Positions 35,039-44,886 of a stretch of 63,037 nt of DNA are shown here, piece by piece. Positions within the stretch are counted from its first letter, which is position 1; each line of letters starts with the position of its first letter. Under the pieces are notes generated by a model. The model was not told the DNA's origin. It was given only the letters and a program-made list of their open reading frames with translations, and did no database searches. Origin of the DNA: Thermobacillus sp. ZCTH02-B1 (GTDB taxonomy: Bacteria; Bacillota; Bacilli; Paenibacillales; Paenibacillaceae). Both the position numbers and the translations under genes were made by a program. The stretch lies in the NCBI RefSeq assembly GCF_002159085.1, contig NZ_LZRU01000025.1, positions 1 through 63,037 of the forward strand. Direction: 5' to 3'.

Positions 35039-36142
35039 TTGGCGGATGACGTGATCATTCGATTCGACCGCGTCACCAAGCGCTATGAGGACGGCGTCAC
35101 CGTCCTCGACCAGGTCAGCTTCGACATCAAGCGGGGCAAGTTCTACACGCTGCTCGGCCCATCGGGCTGCGGCAAGACGACCATCCTTCGGCTCATCGCC
35201 GGATTCATGGAGCCGACGGAGGGGAACATCTACATCAACGGGAAGCTGGTGAACCGGGTGCCGGCGAACAAGCGCCAGGTCAACACCGTCTTCCAGGATT
35301 ACGCCCTGTTCCCCCATCTGAATGTGTACGAGAACGTCGCGTTCGGCCTCCGGGTCAAGAAGCTGGACCGCGCGACCATCGACGCCAAGGTGAAGGAAGC
35401 GCTGCGCTTCGTCAACCTGGAAGGCTACGAGAACCGCGACGTCGCCGGCATGTCCGGCGGCCAGAAGCAGCGCGTCGCGATCGCCCGGGCGATCGTGAAC
35501 GAGCCGGAGGTGCTGCTGCTGGACGAGCCCCTGTCGGCCCTCGACCTGAAGCTGCGCACGGAGATGCAGTACGAGCTGCGGGAGCTGCAGCGTCGGCTCG
35601 GCATCACCTTCATCTTCGTCACGCACGACCAGGAAGAGGCGCTCGCGATGTCGGACGAGATTTTCGTCCTCAACCAGGGCAGAATCCAGCAATCCGGCAC
35701 GCCCAAGGACATCTACGACGAACCGATCAACCGCTTCGTGGCGGATTTCATCGGCGAATCGAATATCATCCCCGGCCGGATGGTCCGCGACTATCTGGTC
35801 GAATTTGCCGGCAAGCCGTTCGAATGCGTCGACGGCGGCTTCCGCGAAGGAGAACCGGTCGAAATCGTCATCCGTCCGGAAGACCTCGAGATTACCGAGC
35901 CGGAGAACGGCAAGCTGCGCATCCGCGTCGAGTCGCAGCTTTTCCGCGGCGTCCACTACGAGATCAAGGGACGCGACGAATCCGGCAATTCGTGGCTGGT
36001 CCACTCGACGCGGAAGGCGGAGGTGGGCGAGCACATCGGCCTGACCTTCGGACCCGAAGCGATCCACGTCATGCGGCTCAACGAATCGGAAGAGGATTTC
36101 GACAAGCGTCTCGAAACCTATGGTGATGGCCGCCATGGCTAG
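35039..36142 (+). CDS. potA: Spermidine/putrescine ABC transporter ATP-binding protein
   Basis: A 367-residue ATPase: Walker [10 protein letters not shown] near residue 38, signature MSGGQKQR near 140, Walker [12 protein letters not shown] near 160, then a C-terminal TOBE-type regulatory domain from about 240. The start is TTG 35039 with GGGAGGG upstream; nearby ATG and GTG codons are out of frame. It heads the potABCD operon, whose later genes overlap one another. Confidence 0.88.
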   Translation: MADDVIIRFDRVTKRYEDGVTVLDQVSFDIKRGKFYTLLGPSGCGKTTILRLIAGFMEPTEGNIYINGKLVNRVPANKRQVNTVFQDYALFPHLNVYENVAFGLRVKKLDRATIDAKVKEALRFVNLEGYENRDVAGMSGGQKQRVAIARAIVNEPEVLLLDEPLSALDLKLRTEMQYELRELQRRLGITFIFVTHDQEEALAMSDEIFVLNQGRIQQSGTPKDIYDEPINRFVADFIGESNIIPGRMVRDYLVEFAGKPFECVDGGFREGEPVEIVIRPEDLEITEPENGKLRIRVESQLFRGVHYEIKGRDESGNSWLVHSTRKAEVGEHIGLTFGPEAIHVMRLNESEEDFDKRLETYGDGRHG

Positions 36143-36941
36143 AACGCGGAACTTCTATCTCATCCCGTACGTCGCATGGATCATCCTGTTCGTCGCGGCG
36201 CCGATCATCCTGATCGCGTACTACTCGTTCTTCGACGTCGAAGGCAACTTCACGCTGAAAAATTACGAGAAATTTTTCACGCCGATCTACCTGCGGATGA
36301 CGCTGTACTCGTTCTGGTACGCCTTCCTGATCACGGCGTTCTCGCTGCTCGTGGCTTACCCGACGGCGCTCGTCCTGACGAAGATGAAGCACAAGCAGCT
36401 GTGGCTCCTGCTCATCATCCTGCCGAGCTGGATCAACCTGCTGCTGAAGACGTACGCGTTCATCGGGCTGTTCGGCAAGCACGGCCTCGTGAATGCGGTG
36501 TTCGAGACGATCGGCATCGGGAACCGGCAGCTCCTGTTCAACGATTTCAGCTTCGTGTTCGTATCGGTGTACATTTTCATCCCGTTCATGATCCTGCCGA
36601 TCTACAACTCGCTGGAGGAGCTGAATCCCGCGCTGATCGACGCGTCGCGCGATCTGGGCGCCTCGGCGTGGACGACGTTCCGGCGGGTGATCGTTCCGCT
36701 CACGCTGGACGGGGTCAAGGCCGGCTGCCAGGCGGTGTTCATCCCGTCGCTGTCGCTGTTCATGATCACCCGGCTCATCGCAGGCAACCGGGTCATCACG
36801 CTCGGCACGGCGATCGAGCAGCATTTCCTGGTGACGCAGGACTGGGGGATGGGATCGACGATCGCGGTGTTCCTGATCCTCGCGATGGTCATCATCATGT
36901 TCGCGACGGGCATCGGAAAGCGGGGTGCGCTCCGTGGCTAG
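36120..36941 (+). CDS. potB: Spermidine/putrescine ABC transporter permease
   Basis: A 273-residue permease with six hydrophobic segments and the EAA loop [20 protein letters not shown] near residue 178. Its 5' end overlaps potA; ATGs at 36120, 36126 and 36135 are all possible and none has a clear ribosome binding site, which suggests coupling to potA translation. FYLIPYVAW opens the first segment as in PotB proteins. Confidence 0.85.
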   Translation: MVMAAMARTRNFYLIPYVAWIILFVAAPIILIAYYSFFDVEGNFTLKNYEKFFTPIYLRMTLYSFWYAFLITAFSLLVAYPTALVLTKMKHKQLWLLLIILPSWINLLLKTYAFIGLFGKHGLVNAVFETIGIGNRQLLFNDFSFVFVSVYIFIPFMILPIYNSLEELNPALIDASRDLGASAWTTFRRVIVPLTLDGVKAGCQAVFIPSLSLFMITRLIAGNRVITLGTAIEQHFLVTQDWGMGSTIAVFLILAMVIIMFATGIGKRGALRG

Positions 36942-37737
36942 GAGCTGGCGCTGGTCGAACCTGTATCTCGCCGTCGTCTTCGTGATCCTGTACGCGCCCA
37001 TCGCGTATCTGATCGTCTACTCGTTCAACAGCGGCGGGACGATGACGGGCTTCGACGGATTCACGCTCGAATGGTACGGGGAAGTGCTGCAGGACACGCG
37101 GCTGCTCATCATCGTGCTGAACACGGTCATCATCGCGCTGCTCTCGGCCCTCGTCTCGACGATCATCGGGACGATCGGCGCGCTCGCGATTTACGAAGTA
37201 AAGCGCCGCAGCCGCCAGAACGTGCTGCTGTCACTCAACAACGTCCTGATCGTCAGCCCGGACGTCATCATCGGCGCGTCGTTCCTGATCCTGTTCACGA
37301 TCCTCGGCATCCAGCTCGGTTTCCTGTCGGTGCTGCTGTCCCACATCGCGTTCAGCGTGCCGATCGTCGTGCTGATGGTGCTGCCGAAGCTGCAGGAAAT
37401 GCGGACGAGCATGATTGACGCGGCCCGCGACCTCGGGGCCAACACGTGGCAGGTGCTGACGCGGGTCGTCGTGCCGTACATGAAGCCCGGCATTTTCGCC
37501 GGCTTCTTCATGGCGCTCACCTATTCGCTGGACGACTTCGCCGTGACCTTCTTCGTAACCGGGAACGGCTTCTCGACGCTGTCGGTCGAGATCTATTCGC
37601 GCGCGCGGCAGGGCATCTCGCTCTCGATCAACGCGCTCTCGACGCTGCTGTTCCTGTTCACCGTCGCGCTCGTCATCGGCTACTACTTCATCAACCGGCG
37701 CAACGCGCGGGCGGCGGAAGGCGGTGAACGCCGGTGA
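36934..37737 (+). CDS. potC: Spermidine/putrescine ABC transporter permease
   Basis: A 267-residue permease with six hydrophobic segments; LYAPIAYLIVYSFNSG in the first loop and the EAA loop DAARDLGANTWQVLTRVVVP near residue 162 are typical of PotC. GTG 36934 is preferred because AAAGCGGGG is nine bases upstream; the GTG at 36925 would touch it. It overlaps potB and potD. Confidence 0.85.
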   Translation: MARSWRWSNLYLAVVFVILYAPIAYLIVYSFNSGGTMTGFDGFTLEWYGEVLQDTRLLIIVLNTVIIALLSALVSTIIGTIGALAIYEVKRRSRQNVLLSLNNVLIVSPDVIIGASFLILFTILGIQLGFLSVLLSHIAFSVPIVVLMVLPKLQEMRTSMIDAARDLGANTWQVLTRVVVPYMKPGIFAGFFMALTYSLDDFAVTFFVTGNGFSTLSVEIYSRARQGISLSINALSTLLFLFTVALVIGYYFINRRNARAAEGGERR

Positions 37738-38804
37738 GACAGATCGTGCATCTGTTCGTCGCGGTCCTGGTCGCTTCGCTGGGCCTCATGGCCTGGGTGA
37801 ACGCGCTCAACCGGAGCGCCGGTTATGCGGGATCGGACACGATCACCGTCTTCAACTGGGGCGACTACATCGATCCGGAGCTGCTGGAGGAGTTCGAGGA
37901 GCTGACGGGCATCACCGTCATCTACGAGACATTCGACTCGAACGAGGCGATGATGACGAAGATCGCCCAGGGCGGCACATCGTACGACGTCGCGATGCCG
38001 TCGGAATACGCGGTCGAACGCCTGATGGAGGACGACATGCTGGTGCCGCTGGACCATTCGAAGCTGCCCAACATGCAATACATCGACCCGCGGTTCATGG
38101 ACATGTCCTTCGATCCGGGCAACCGCTATTCCGTTCCCTATTTCTGGGGAACCGTCGGCATCCTCTACAACCCCGAGGCGTTCGAGGAGCCGCCGACCAG
38201 CTGGAACGCGCTCTGGGATCCGTCGCTGAAGAACGACATCCTGCTCGTCGACGGCGCCCGCGAGATCATCGGCATGGGGCTGAACAGCCTCGGCTATTCG
38301 CTGAACGACACGAACGAGGAGCATCTTCAGGAGGCGCTGGCCAAGCTGAAGAAACTGACCCCGAACGTGAAGGCCATCGTCGGCGACGAGATCAAGATGC
38401 TGATGATCGGGGGCGAAGCGTCGGCGGCGGTCGTCTGGTCCGGGGACGCGGCGGAGATCATGTGGGAGAACGAGGATCTGGACTACATCGTGCCGGAGGA
38501 AGGGTCGAACCTCTGGTTCGACACGATGGTCATACCGAAGACGGCGCGCAACATCGAGGGCGCGCACCAGTTCATCAACTTCATGCTCGATCCGGAGGTC
38601 GCGGCGCGGAACGCCGAATACGTCGGCTACGCGACGCCGAACGCCGCCGCGCTGGAACTGCTGCCCGAGGAGATCCGGGAGGACGAGCGGTTCTATCCGA
38701 GCGAGGAACTGACCGCCCGGCTGGAAGTGTACGAGAATCTCGGCCGGCGGATGCTCGCCTACTACAACGACCTGTTCCTCGAATTCAAAATGCATGCGAA
38801 ATGA
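37734..38804 (+). CDS. potD: Spermidine/putrescine-binding protein
   Basis: A 356-residue extracellular solute-binding protein: TITVFNWGDYIDPELLEEFE near residue 36 and YDVAMPSEYAVERL near 85 are PotD hallmarks. The N-terminal hydrophobic segment has no lipobox Cys (it reads LMAWVNALNRSAGY), unlike most Firmicute PotD lipoproteins, so it may be held by an uncleaved anchor or released. The GTG overlaps the potC stop (GTGA). Confidence 0.87.
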   Translation: MRQIVHLFVAVLVASLGLMAWVNALNRSAGYAGSDTITVFNWGDYIDPELLEEFEELTGITVIYETFDSNEAMMTKIAQGGTSYDVAMPSEYAVERLMEDDMLVPLDHSKLPNMQYIDPRFMDMSFDPGNRYSVPYFWGTVGILYNPEAFEEPPTSWNALWDPSLKNDILLVDGAREIIGMGLNSLGYSLNDTNEEHLQEALAKLKKLTPNVKAIVGDEIKMLMIGGEASAAVVWSGDAAEIMWENEDLDYIVPEEGSNLWFDTMVIPKTARNIEGAHQFINFMLDPEVAARNAEYVGYATPNAAALELLPEEIREDERFYPSEELTARLEVYENLGRRMLAYYNDLFLEFKMHAK

Positions 38805-38806
38805 CG

Positions 38807-38841
38807 AGAAGCCGGGTGCCCGCGCGGGGTTCCCGGCTTCT
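38807..38841 (+). terminator. Terminator of potABCD
   Basis: Ten-pair stem AGAAGCCGGG / CCCGGCTTCT with a fifteen-base loop, three bases after the potD stop. The T-tail is short (TCCGTTT). Confidence 0.6.
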
Positions 38842-39057
38842 TCCGTTTGCTGCGGCTTTCGGGGTGATCGCCGCAGGACCGCCCCGTCGAAGCCGAAGAC
38901 GGTGCTCCCGTCCGGGTGAGGAAGCTTGGAACCGGACGGATGGCAGGCCCCGACCAAAGTCGGGCGGCTTCTCCGCCTGCGGCCTGTACCCGGGCGGCCG
39001 CCGCGGGTGTACACTGGGGTCAGTCACATCCCGTGCGGAAAGGGTGTATCGACAGCC

Positions 39058-39975
39058 ATGCATCGCAGTGCCAACATCACGCCGGGCGTGATCCTCGTCG
39101 CGGTCGGGATGGCCGCCCTGCTGTACGTTACCGTCGGGAAAGGGAAAAGCGTGTCCTATGAACATACGGTGCCGCTCGGCGATTCGCTGCGGGAAATCCG
39201 GATCGACGGCGGGAGCCTGGATCTGGACATCCGCTTCGAGGCGGCTGCCTCCGGGAACGGCGCCGTCCGGATCGAAGGAAGGGCCTCGTCGGGCATCGCG
39301 AAGCGGATCCGGTCGGCGAAGGTCGAGAACGGCGTCCTGAATCTGCGTTTCGGGGAATCCGGGCGACGGGGGTGGGACTTCTTCGCGTTCGGGGCGATGA
39401 ACGGAAGGCAGATCGTCACGGTCGAAATGACGGAGGATGCGTTGGCCGCGATCGAGTCGTTCCGTGCAAGCGTCGGTTCCGGTTCGCTCGAAATCCGCGG
39501 CGCCGCCGCCCGCGAGAGCGTCATTGCATCCGATTCGGGCAGCATCCGGATCGACGGGCTCCGGGGCGACGCCGCGACGGTGCAAACCGATTCCGGCTCG
39601 ATCCGGCTGGATCGGTTCGAAGGCGGCCGCCTGTCGCTCCGCTCCGATTCCGGCAGCATCCGCGCCGTATCGGTAACCGCCGACCTGTACGCCGACTCCG
39701 ATTCCGGCAACATCCGGGTCGAACACTTGAGCGGCTACGGTTCGCTCCGGACCGACTCGGGCTCGATCCACATCGTGAAGGATGACGGGAGCAGCCTCGA
39801 CGTCATCTCCGATTCCGGAAATGTGCGGATTGCGGTGCCCGCTGCCTTCAGCGGCATCTACGACGTGCAATCCGACGCCGGCACGGTCAGCCATCCGGAT
39901 CATGCCGGCACGTCGGGCGAAGTGATCCGGGTGCGCACGGCGAGCGGCAGCATCCGGATTGAACAGCTACAATAA
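39058..39975 (+). CDS. DUF4097 family beta-strand repeat protein
   Basis: A 305-residue protein with one N-terminal transmembrane segment (about residues 8-23) and an outer domain made of right-handed beta-helix-like repeats. The repeat D-S-G-[SN]-I-[RH] recurs about every 19-20 residues from residue 158 to 270 (SDSGSIRID, TDSGSIRLD, SDSGSIRAV, SDSGNIRVE, TDSGSIHIV, SDSGNVRIA). DUF4097 proteins are often near LiaF/PspC-type stress genes but none is here. ATG 39058 follows GGAAAGGGTG; the open frame upstream is not used. Confidence 0.75.
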   Translation: MHRSANITPGVILVAVGMAALLYVTVGKGKSVSYEHTVPLGDSLREIRIDGGSLDLDIRFEAAASGNGAVRIEGRASSGIAKRIRSAKVENGVLNLRFGESGRRGWDFFAFGAMNGRQIVTVEMTEDALAAIESFRASVGSGSLEIRGAAARESVIASDSGSIRIDGLRGDAATVQTDSGSIRLDRFEGGRLSLRSDSGSIRAVSVTADLYADSDSGNIRVEHLSGYGSLRTDSGSIHIVKDDGSSLDVISDSGNVRIAVPAAFSGIYDVQSDAGTVSHPDHAGTSGEVIRVRTASGSIRIEQLQ

Positions 39976-39976
39976 C

Positions 39977-40138
39977 GGAGGGAAACCCCCGCTGCGCATC
40001 TTCCCGGAAGCCCGCCAGATCGTGGAACAGGCGATGGAGGAAATCATCCACGGGGCGAAACCGGTCGAACAGGCGCTGACCGACGCCGAAAAGGAGATTA
40101 CGGAGAAAATTCAGGCCTACAACAAGACGGTGCAGTGA
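39977..40138 (+). pseudogene. C-terminal remnant of an ABC transporter solute-binding protein
   Basis: Directly after the DUF4097 stop, the frame reads LRIFPEARQIVEQAMEEI then HGAKPVEQALTDAEKE, ITEKIQAYNKTVQ and a stop at 40136. This resembles the last helices of family 1 sugar-binding proteins. There is no start codon or ribosome binding site and the body of the gene is absent, so it is a fragment left by a deletion. Confidence 0.45.
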
Positions 40139-40155
40139 ATGCCTTCTTCAAGCCG

Positions 40156-40184
40156 AAAAGGGCCGTCCCTGTCCGGGACGGCCC
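40156..40184 (-). terminator. Terminator downstream of the sulfurtransferase gene
   Basis: Ten-pair stem GGGCCGTCCC / GGGACGGCCC with a five-base loop; on the minus strand it is followed by TTTT. A second hairpin, TGGCGGAA / TTCCGCCA, lies near 40261-40281. Nothing else is seen between 40185 and 40356. Confidence 0.6.
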
Positions 40185-40356
40185 CGTCTGTCCGCACCCT
40201 GTCGACGGCTTGCATGAGGGACAACCGTCGGGAACCTCCTCCGTTCCAATGCTTCGTTCTGGCGGAACAACATTCCGCCAAAGCCCGTCCCGCGGTGCGA
40301 TTCGTCCCGCTTTTAACGGGAGCGCGTTCCGCCAAACGGCAGCAGTCGGATGCGGC

Positions 40357-41196
40357 CTATTGATCCCCTCTGGCAACCGGATGCTCCGGATAGCTGATCC
40401 AGTCGCTCCAGCTGCCCGCGTACAGCTTCACATCGCGGAAGCCCAGATCCGTCAGCGCCAGCACGTTCGGGCAGGCCGTCACGCCCGATCCGCAGTAGAC
40501 GATGATCGGCTTGTCCCTGGGCAAATCCCGAAACCGCGCGGCGAGCTCCTCCGGGCTGCGCCACCGGCCCGCCTCGTCGAGATTTTCCTTCCAGAACCGG
40601 TTCACGGCGCCGGGGATGTGGCCGGCCGCGCGGTCGATCGGCTCCGCATCGCCACGGTAGCGGGCGGGCTCGCGCGAATCGACGAGCACGCTGTCCCCGG
40701 TGCTTGCGGCGCGCCGGACCGCCTCGACGTCCGCGAGCAGCTCCGGCCGCACGTCCGGCACGTACGTCTTCGGCACGCGGATCGGCGGCGCCGCGTTCGT
40801 CACCGGAAAGCCCGCCCGCTTCCAGGCCGAGAAGCCTTCGTCCATGACGTAGACCCGCTCATGACCCATGTAGCGCAACAGCCACCAGAACCGCGCGGCC
40901 ATCGCGCCTCCCTGGTCGTCGTAGGCGACGACCCGCATGGAACGGTCGATGCCCGCCCGGCCGAGCTTCGCCGCCAGCTCCGCGACATCCGGAAGCGGAT
41001 GCCGGCCGCCGTGCTTTCCGACGGGTCCGGACAGGTCCCGCTCCAGATCCATGTAGATGGCGCCCGGAATGTACGATTCCTCGTAACTCCGCCGGCCCGC
41101 CTCCGGATCGCCCGGCACGAACCGGCAATCGACGATGGTCAGATCCGGCTCGTAAAGCCGCGCAAGCACCCAGCGCATGCTGACGATCGATCCCAT
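40357..41196 (-). CDS. Sulfurtransferase with tandem rhodanese domains (SseA/thiosulfate type)
   Basis: A 279-residue protein with an inactive N-terminal rhodanese domain and a C-terminal active one. The catalytic Cys235 is in YCGSGVTAC, the CG[ST]GV[TS] loop typical of 3-mercaptopyruvate sulfurtransferases. The first domain has VAYDDQGGAMAARFWW in place of an active loop. ATG 41196 is chosen because GGGAGG is about nine bases upstream. Confidence 0.85.
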   Translation of the reverse strand: MGSIVSMRWVLARLYEPDLTIVDCRFVPGDPEAGRRSYEESYIPGAIYMDLERDLSGPVGKHGGRHPLPDVAELAAKLGRAGIDRSMRVVAYDDQGGAMAARFWWLLRYMGHERVYVMDEGFSAWKRAGFPVTNAAPPIRVPKTYVPDVRPELLADVEAVRRAASTGDSVLVDSREPARYRGDAEPIDRAAGHIPGAVNRFWKENLDEAGRWRSPEELAARFRDLPRDKPIIVYCGSGVTACPNVLALTDLGFRDVKLYAGSWSDWISYPEHPVARGDQ

Positions 41197-41246
41197 CGCC
41201 ATTCGCCTCCCATCCCCATCGTTCATCGGCCGTCTCCCGGACGCCG

Positions 41247-42512
41247 TCAGGCGCCCGGACCGCTCAAATGCCGGCCGCTCTCCGCCGTGCGGCCGATCGG
41301 CAGCCGCCCGCTGTTCATCCGGTCCGACAACGCCATGAACCCCAGCAGCACGATGAGCATCGCCGCCGCCGACGCGATCAGCCACAGCGTGACGTCGGCG
41401 CCGAGCCGGTCCATGAGACGGCCGGTCGCCCGCGGCAGCAGCGCGCTGCCGATGCCGCCCGACGCGATCAGCAGGCTCGTCGTCCGCTCGGTCATGCCGG
41501 GAATGCGCTCGTTCACATACAGCAGCGCGACCGCGAACACGCCCGACCAGAGCAGCCCCGCGAGCCCGACCCAGATCAGCGACAGGGCCGCGCTGCCCGT
41601 AAGCGCCAGCAGGATGAGCATGCCCGTTCCGCCCGCGGTGGACGCGAGCAGATAGCGGAAATAGCCGCTGCGGTCCGCGATGCGGCCCGCAAACAGCCGG
41701 CCGACGACCATCAGACCCCAGAACACGCTGAGCGAAGCCGATGCGGCCGCCTCGTCCATGCCGGTCCGCTCCAGCAGGATGGCCGGCAGATAATTGCTGT
41801 AGCTCATCTCCATGCCGACGTAGAGCGCGAAGTAGAGCATGCCTGCCGCAAGCAGCGGCCACGCGGCCGGCGCATACCGGACCCGCTCCGCGGCCGGCCG
41901 CCCGGGGGCGGCGGATGCGCGACCGGCGATGAGCGCATCCATCTTCCCGAAGGTCATCGTCATCCACAGCAGCATCGCGATGCCCGACAATGCCGTCACG
42001 ACCGGGAACGCCATCTGCCAGACCTCCAGGCGGATCAGGAGCCCCGCCAGCGCCGGCATGACGAGCGCCCCGACGCCGAAGAACGTCTCAAGCTTCGCCA
42101 TGGCGGACGCCTTGCCGTCCGTCACGAATTCGATGATGATCGCGCCGAGCACCGCCTCGGTCATGCCGAATCCGACGCCCGCCAGCGGCGCAATCGCGAG
42201 CAGCCATCCCCACGGCGGCAGCAGGCTGTAGGCCGCCTCCGCGGCGGTCAGACAACCGAGCGCCAGAATCAGCGATGCGCGCCGACCCAACCGCCGGGTC
42301 ACGTATGGCGCGGCAAGCACGCCGGCCAGAAAGCCGAGAAACTGGTTCATGATGAACTGGCCGCCGTCTCCGTACTCGACGCCGTAAGCGCCGATCAGCT
42401 GCACCAGCACGGCGCCCGCCACGACGTGCGCCATGCCGATGACCATGTAGGAAAGGCAGCCGAGCCAGATCAACCGTTGCATAGCCCGTTCACGTCCGTT
42501 TATCCATTGCAT
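41247..42512 (-). CDS. MFS transporter
   Basis: A 421-residue protein with about twelve hydrophobic segments. A Gly-rich RRLGRRASLILALG loop follows the second segment, as in major facilitator antiporters. The substrate is unknown. The start could be the ATG at 42512 or the one at 42482 (MQRLIWLGC); neither has a strong ribosome binding site. It is divergent from the acetyltransferase gene. Confidence 0.75.
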   Translation of the reverse strand: MQWINGRERAMQRLIWLGCLSYMVIGMAHVVAGAVLVQLIGAYGVEYGDGGQFIMNQFLGFLAGVLAAPYVTRRLGRRASLILALGCLTAAEAAYSLLPPWGWLLAIAPLAGVGFGMTEAVLGAIIIEFVTDGKASAMAKLETFFGVGALVMPALAGLLIRLEVWQMAFPVVTALSGIAMLLWMTMTFGKMDALIAGRASAAPGRPAAERVRYAPAAWPLLAAGMLYFALYVGMEMSYSNYLPAILLERTGMDEAAASASLSVFWGLMVVGRLFAGRIADRSGYFRYLLASTAGGTGMLILLALTGSAALSLIWVGLAGLLWSGVFAVALLYVNERIPGMTERTTSLLIASGGIGSALLPRATGRLMDRLGADVTLWLIASAAAMLIVLLGFMALSDRMNSGRLPIGRTAESGRHLSGPGA

Positions 42513-42631
42513 CCGTACGTTCCGGCGGCGTCCGCCGCACGCTCCACCTTATCATATCACGACCGAATGGCCATGTTACAATCCATTCATGACGATTTCG
42601 TTGAAATTGGCCCATTCGGAGGGATTCCGCG

Positions 42632-43201
42632 GTGAACAACCGATCGGCGCACCCCGGTGCGGAAGCGGCGCTCCCGGAGGAACTGCGCGGCATGCGCCTC
42701 GCACCGATGACGGTCGCCCACGCCGAAGCGATCTGCGCCTGGCGCTATCCACCGCCGTATGATGTGTTCAATTGGCCCTCCTGGGAGGAGACCATCGCCC
42801 GCGGGCTGGAAATCGGCGACCCCTGGATCCGGGAAACGCAATACGCCGCCGTGCTGAACGGCAGGGACGAGCTGGTCGGTTACGTCCAGTTCTTCCCGCT
42901 GGTGAACGCGACCCGCCTCGGCCTCGGACTGCGGCCGGACCTGTGCGGCAAGGGGGGCGGCGCCGTCCTGGCCCGGCTTGCCGCCGAAGAAGCGCTGCGG
43001 CGTGCGCCGGATCGTCCGGTCGATCTCGAGGTGCTCGCCTGGAACACCCGCGCCATCCGCGCATACGAAAAGGCCGGCTTCGTCCTGGACGACACTTATT
43101 GCCGCCAGACGCCTTCCGGCCCCGGTCTTGTCCACTGTATGGTGTACCAACCGTCTAGCGAGCGGACCCGTCCGGCCCGAACGCCGCTTCGTCGTCGATG
43201 A
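42632..43201 (+). CDS. GNAT family N-acetyltransferase
   Basis: A 189-residue acetyltransferase. LGLGLRPDLCGKGGGAVLARL near residue 96 is the acetyl-CoA loop (here GKGGGA), and VLAWNTRAIRAYEKAGF near 135 is the usual late motif. The GTG has CGGAGGGA upstream. Its last 47 bp overlap the end of the convergent EAL gene. The acceptor is not known. Confidence 0.8.
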   Translation: MNNRSAHPGAEAALPEELRGMRLAPMTVAHAEAICAWRYPPPYDVFNWPSWEETIARGLEIGDPWIRETQYAAVLNGRDELVGYVQFFPLVNATRLGLGLRPDLCGKGGGAVLARLAAEEALRRAPDRPVDLEVLAWNTRAIRAYEKAGFVLDDTYCRQTPSGPGLVHCMVYQPSSERTRPARTPLRRR

Positions 43202-44402
43202 TGTCGAACAGCGCGATCAGCCCTCCTCCGAGCGAAGCGGAAATTGTACGGATCCATCTGCGCGTCCCGAGGTCCGCGTAGCTCCGGGACACGTTCGCGC
43301 TCACGCCGTCCGCGAGATGCAGGATATCCGTCATGAAATACGGGCGCCAGCTCCAGTTCGAACCGCGGAATTCGGGCTGCCGGATCCAGCCGCCGTTCTC
43401 GCGCCGGTAGTTCGACGACAGCTGTTCGCCATCCTCCCGGCACAGGTAGGCGCGGATGCAGGTGTCCGGCAGCTTCCCGAGCAACGCTTCGATCAGGCGG
43501 TCGTACCGGTCGGCCGATCCTTCCCCCGCTTCAAGACGGACGGATTTGAGACAATCGGCCAGTCGCCCGCCGATGTCCCGCCAGCGCGCCTCCGACCGCA
43601 TGACGCCCCGGCGATGCCGGGCCAGTCCCTCTTCCACGATGGCCGCGTGCCGATCCTCCGGCTGGAATTCCGGCTCGGCGGGCGAGAACAGATTCCCTTG
43701 AACATATCGGGCGCCAAGCTGAATGGCCCGCTGGAGATCGTCCCCGGTCTCGACGCCCTCGATCAACAGGGAAGCCCCGATTTGCTCGGCGAGCACCGAG
43801 TAGCTGCGCAACACGGCCAGATAGCCGTTGTGGCGGGCGCTCCGCTTCATGAGGTGAATGTCCACCTTGAGGATCTCCGGATTGAGCGCGGCGATCCGAT
43901 CCGCCGAATTGAATCCGGCGCCGGCGTCGTCGACGGCAATCCGGCAGCCCGCGCTGCGGTAGACGTCCACGATCTCGCCGAGCCGCTCGATGGATCCGGA
44001 GAAACCGTCCTCCGTAATCTCGATGACCACCCGGTCCGGAGCGACCCCGTATCGCTCCAGCATGAGCAGCGTGTGCAGCCTGCCCTCGAGCTGCCAGGTG
44101 CGATCGATCCAGGATGGTTTGACGTTCAGGAACAGCAGCGGGCGCTGCGATTCGTCCATCTCCGCCAGACGGGCGATGGCGCGCTCCCGGATGATGCGGT
44201 CGACCCTGACCTGCTCCTGCATATCCGCGCCCCCATCCGTAAAGAAGGGACCGAGGCTGGCCGGGCCTTCCGCCGTACGGCACCGGCCCAGCACCTCGTA
44301 TCCGATCACCAGCCTGCTGTCAAGGGCGAGAATCGGCTGAAACCAGGGAAACAGATCGCGTTCACCCGGTATTCCGGGATGCACCATGGATGTCAGCGAC
44401 AT
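43155..44402 (-). CDS. YkuI-like EAL domain protein (c-di-GMP phosphodiesterase or receptor)
   Basis: A 415-residue cytoplasmic protein: EAL domain (about residues 15-255) then a YkuI_C PAS-like domain (about 290-410, with NWSWRPYFMTDIL). It closely follows remembered B. subtilis YkuI, which binds c-di-GMP but lacks activity. Here the catalytic set looks complete: Glu in YEVLGR, Asn in FLNVKP, Glu in VIEITEDG, the two Asp in AVDDAGAGF (YkuI has DN), Lys in LKVDIHL, and EGVET. An active phosphodiesterase is therefore possible. It sits beside motAB and a c-di-GMP riboswitch. Confidence 0.85.
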   Translation of the reverse strand: MSLTSMVHPGIPGERDLFPWFQPILALDSRLVIGYEVLGRCRTAEGPASLGPFFTDGGADMQEQVRVDRIIRERAIARLAEMDESQRPLLFLNVKPSWIDRTWQLEGRLHTLLMLERYGVAPDRVVIEITEDGFSGSIERLGEIVDVYRSAGCRIAVDDAGAGFNSADRIAALNPEILKVDIHLMKRSARHNGYLAVLRSYSVLAEQIGASLLIEGVETGDDLQRAIQLGARYVQGNLFSPAEPEFQPEDRHAAIVEEGLARHRRGVMRSEARWRDIGGRLADCLKSVRLEAGEGSADRYDRLIEALLGKLPDTCIRAYLCREDGEQLSSNYRRENGGWIRQPEFRGSNWSWRPYFMTDILHLADGVSANVSRSYADLGTRRWIRTISASLGGGLIALFDIIDDEAAFGPDGSAR

Positions 44403-44491
44403 GTTTCGGACTCCTTGCGGCGAATGTCAACATGCTTCGCATCATATTACCTCGATTGTACGAATTTTGAAATGGAAAGTAAAGGTTTTCA

Positions 44492-44785
44492 CTAATCGAG
44501 CCGGACAATCCGGCTTTCGCGCGGGCTCACGGAAACGACGATCACCCGGAATTCCGGCCTGTACGCGACCTTTCCAGCTCCCACGGCGATGACCGGCCGC
44601 GCGCCGAGTCCATAGAGCACGTCGTCCGCGATCGCCTCCAGCGTTTCACGCCGCTCCCGGTCTTCAAGACCGGCCCATTCTTCCGCATCCATGCCGCACA
44701 GGCGCCAGCCGTCTCCGATGTCGCCGACCGCGTCGGCCAGCTCCCGCAAAATGTCGCCGTATGCCCGGCCGTACCGGACTCCCAT
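44492..44785 (-). CDS. Hypothetical protein
   Basis: A 97-residue soluble protein, acidic in its first half (GDGWRLCGMDAEEWAGLEDRE is split here as GDGWRLCGMD, AEEWAGLEDRE) and beta-rich in its second (AYRPEFRVIVVSVSPRESR). The ATG has GGGATGG upstream and composition matches the neighbours, so I take it as real. No family is recognised. Confidence 0.5.
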   Translation of the reverse strand: MGVRYGRAYGDILRELADAVGDIGDGWRLCGMDAEEWAGLEDRERRETLEAIADDVLYGLGARPVIAVGAGKVAYRPEFRVIVVSVSPRESRIVRLD

Positions 44786-44886
44786 GGTACTTCCATCCCT
44801 TCGCCGTCGGAGCGCTTCGCGGCACTGAAGCCGCGTTCCGCGACCGACCGTTCTCGTTCCCGCGGACGATTTTTGTCGGTTCGATC

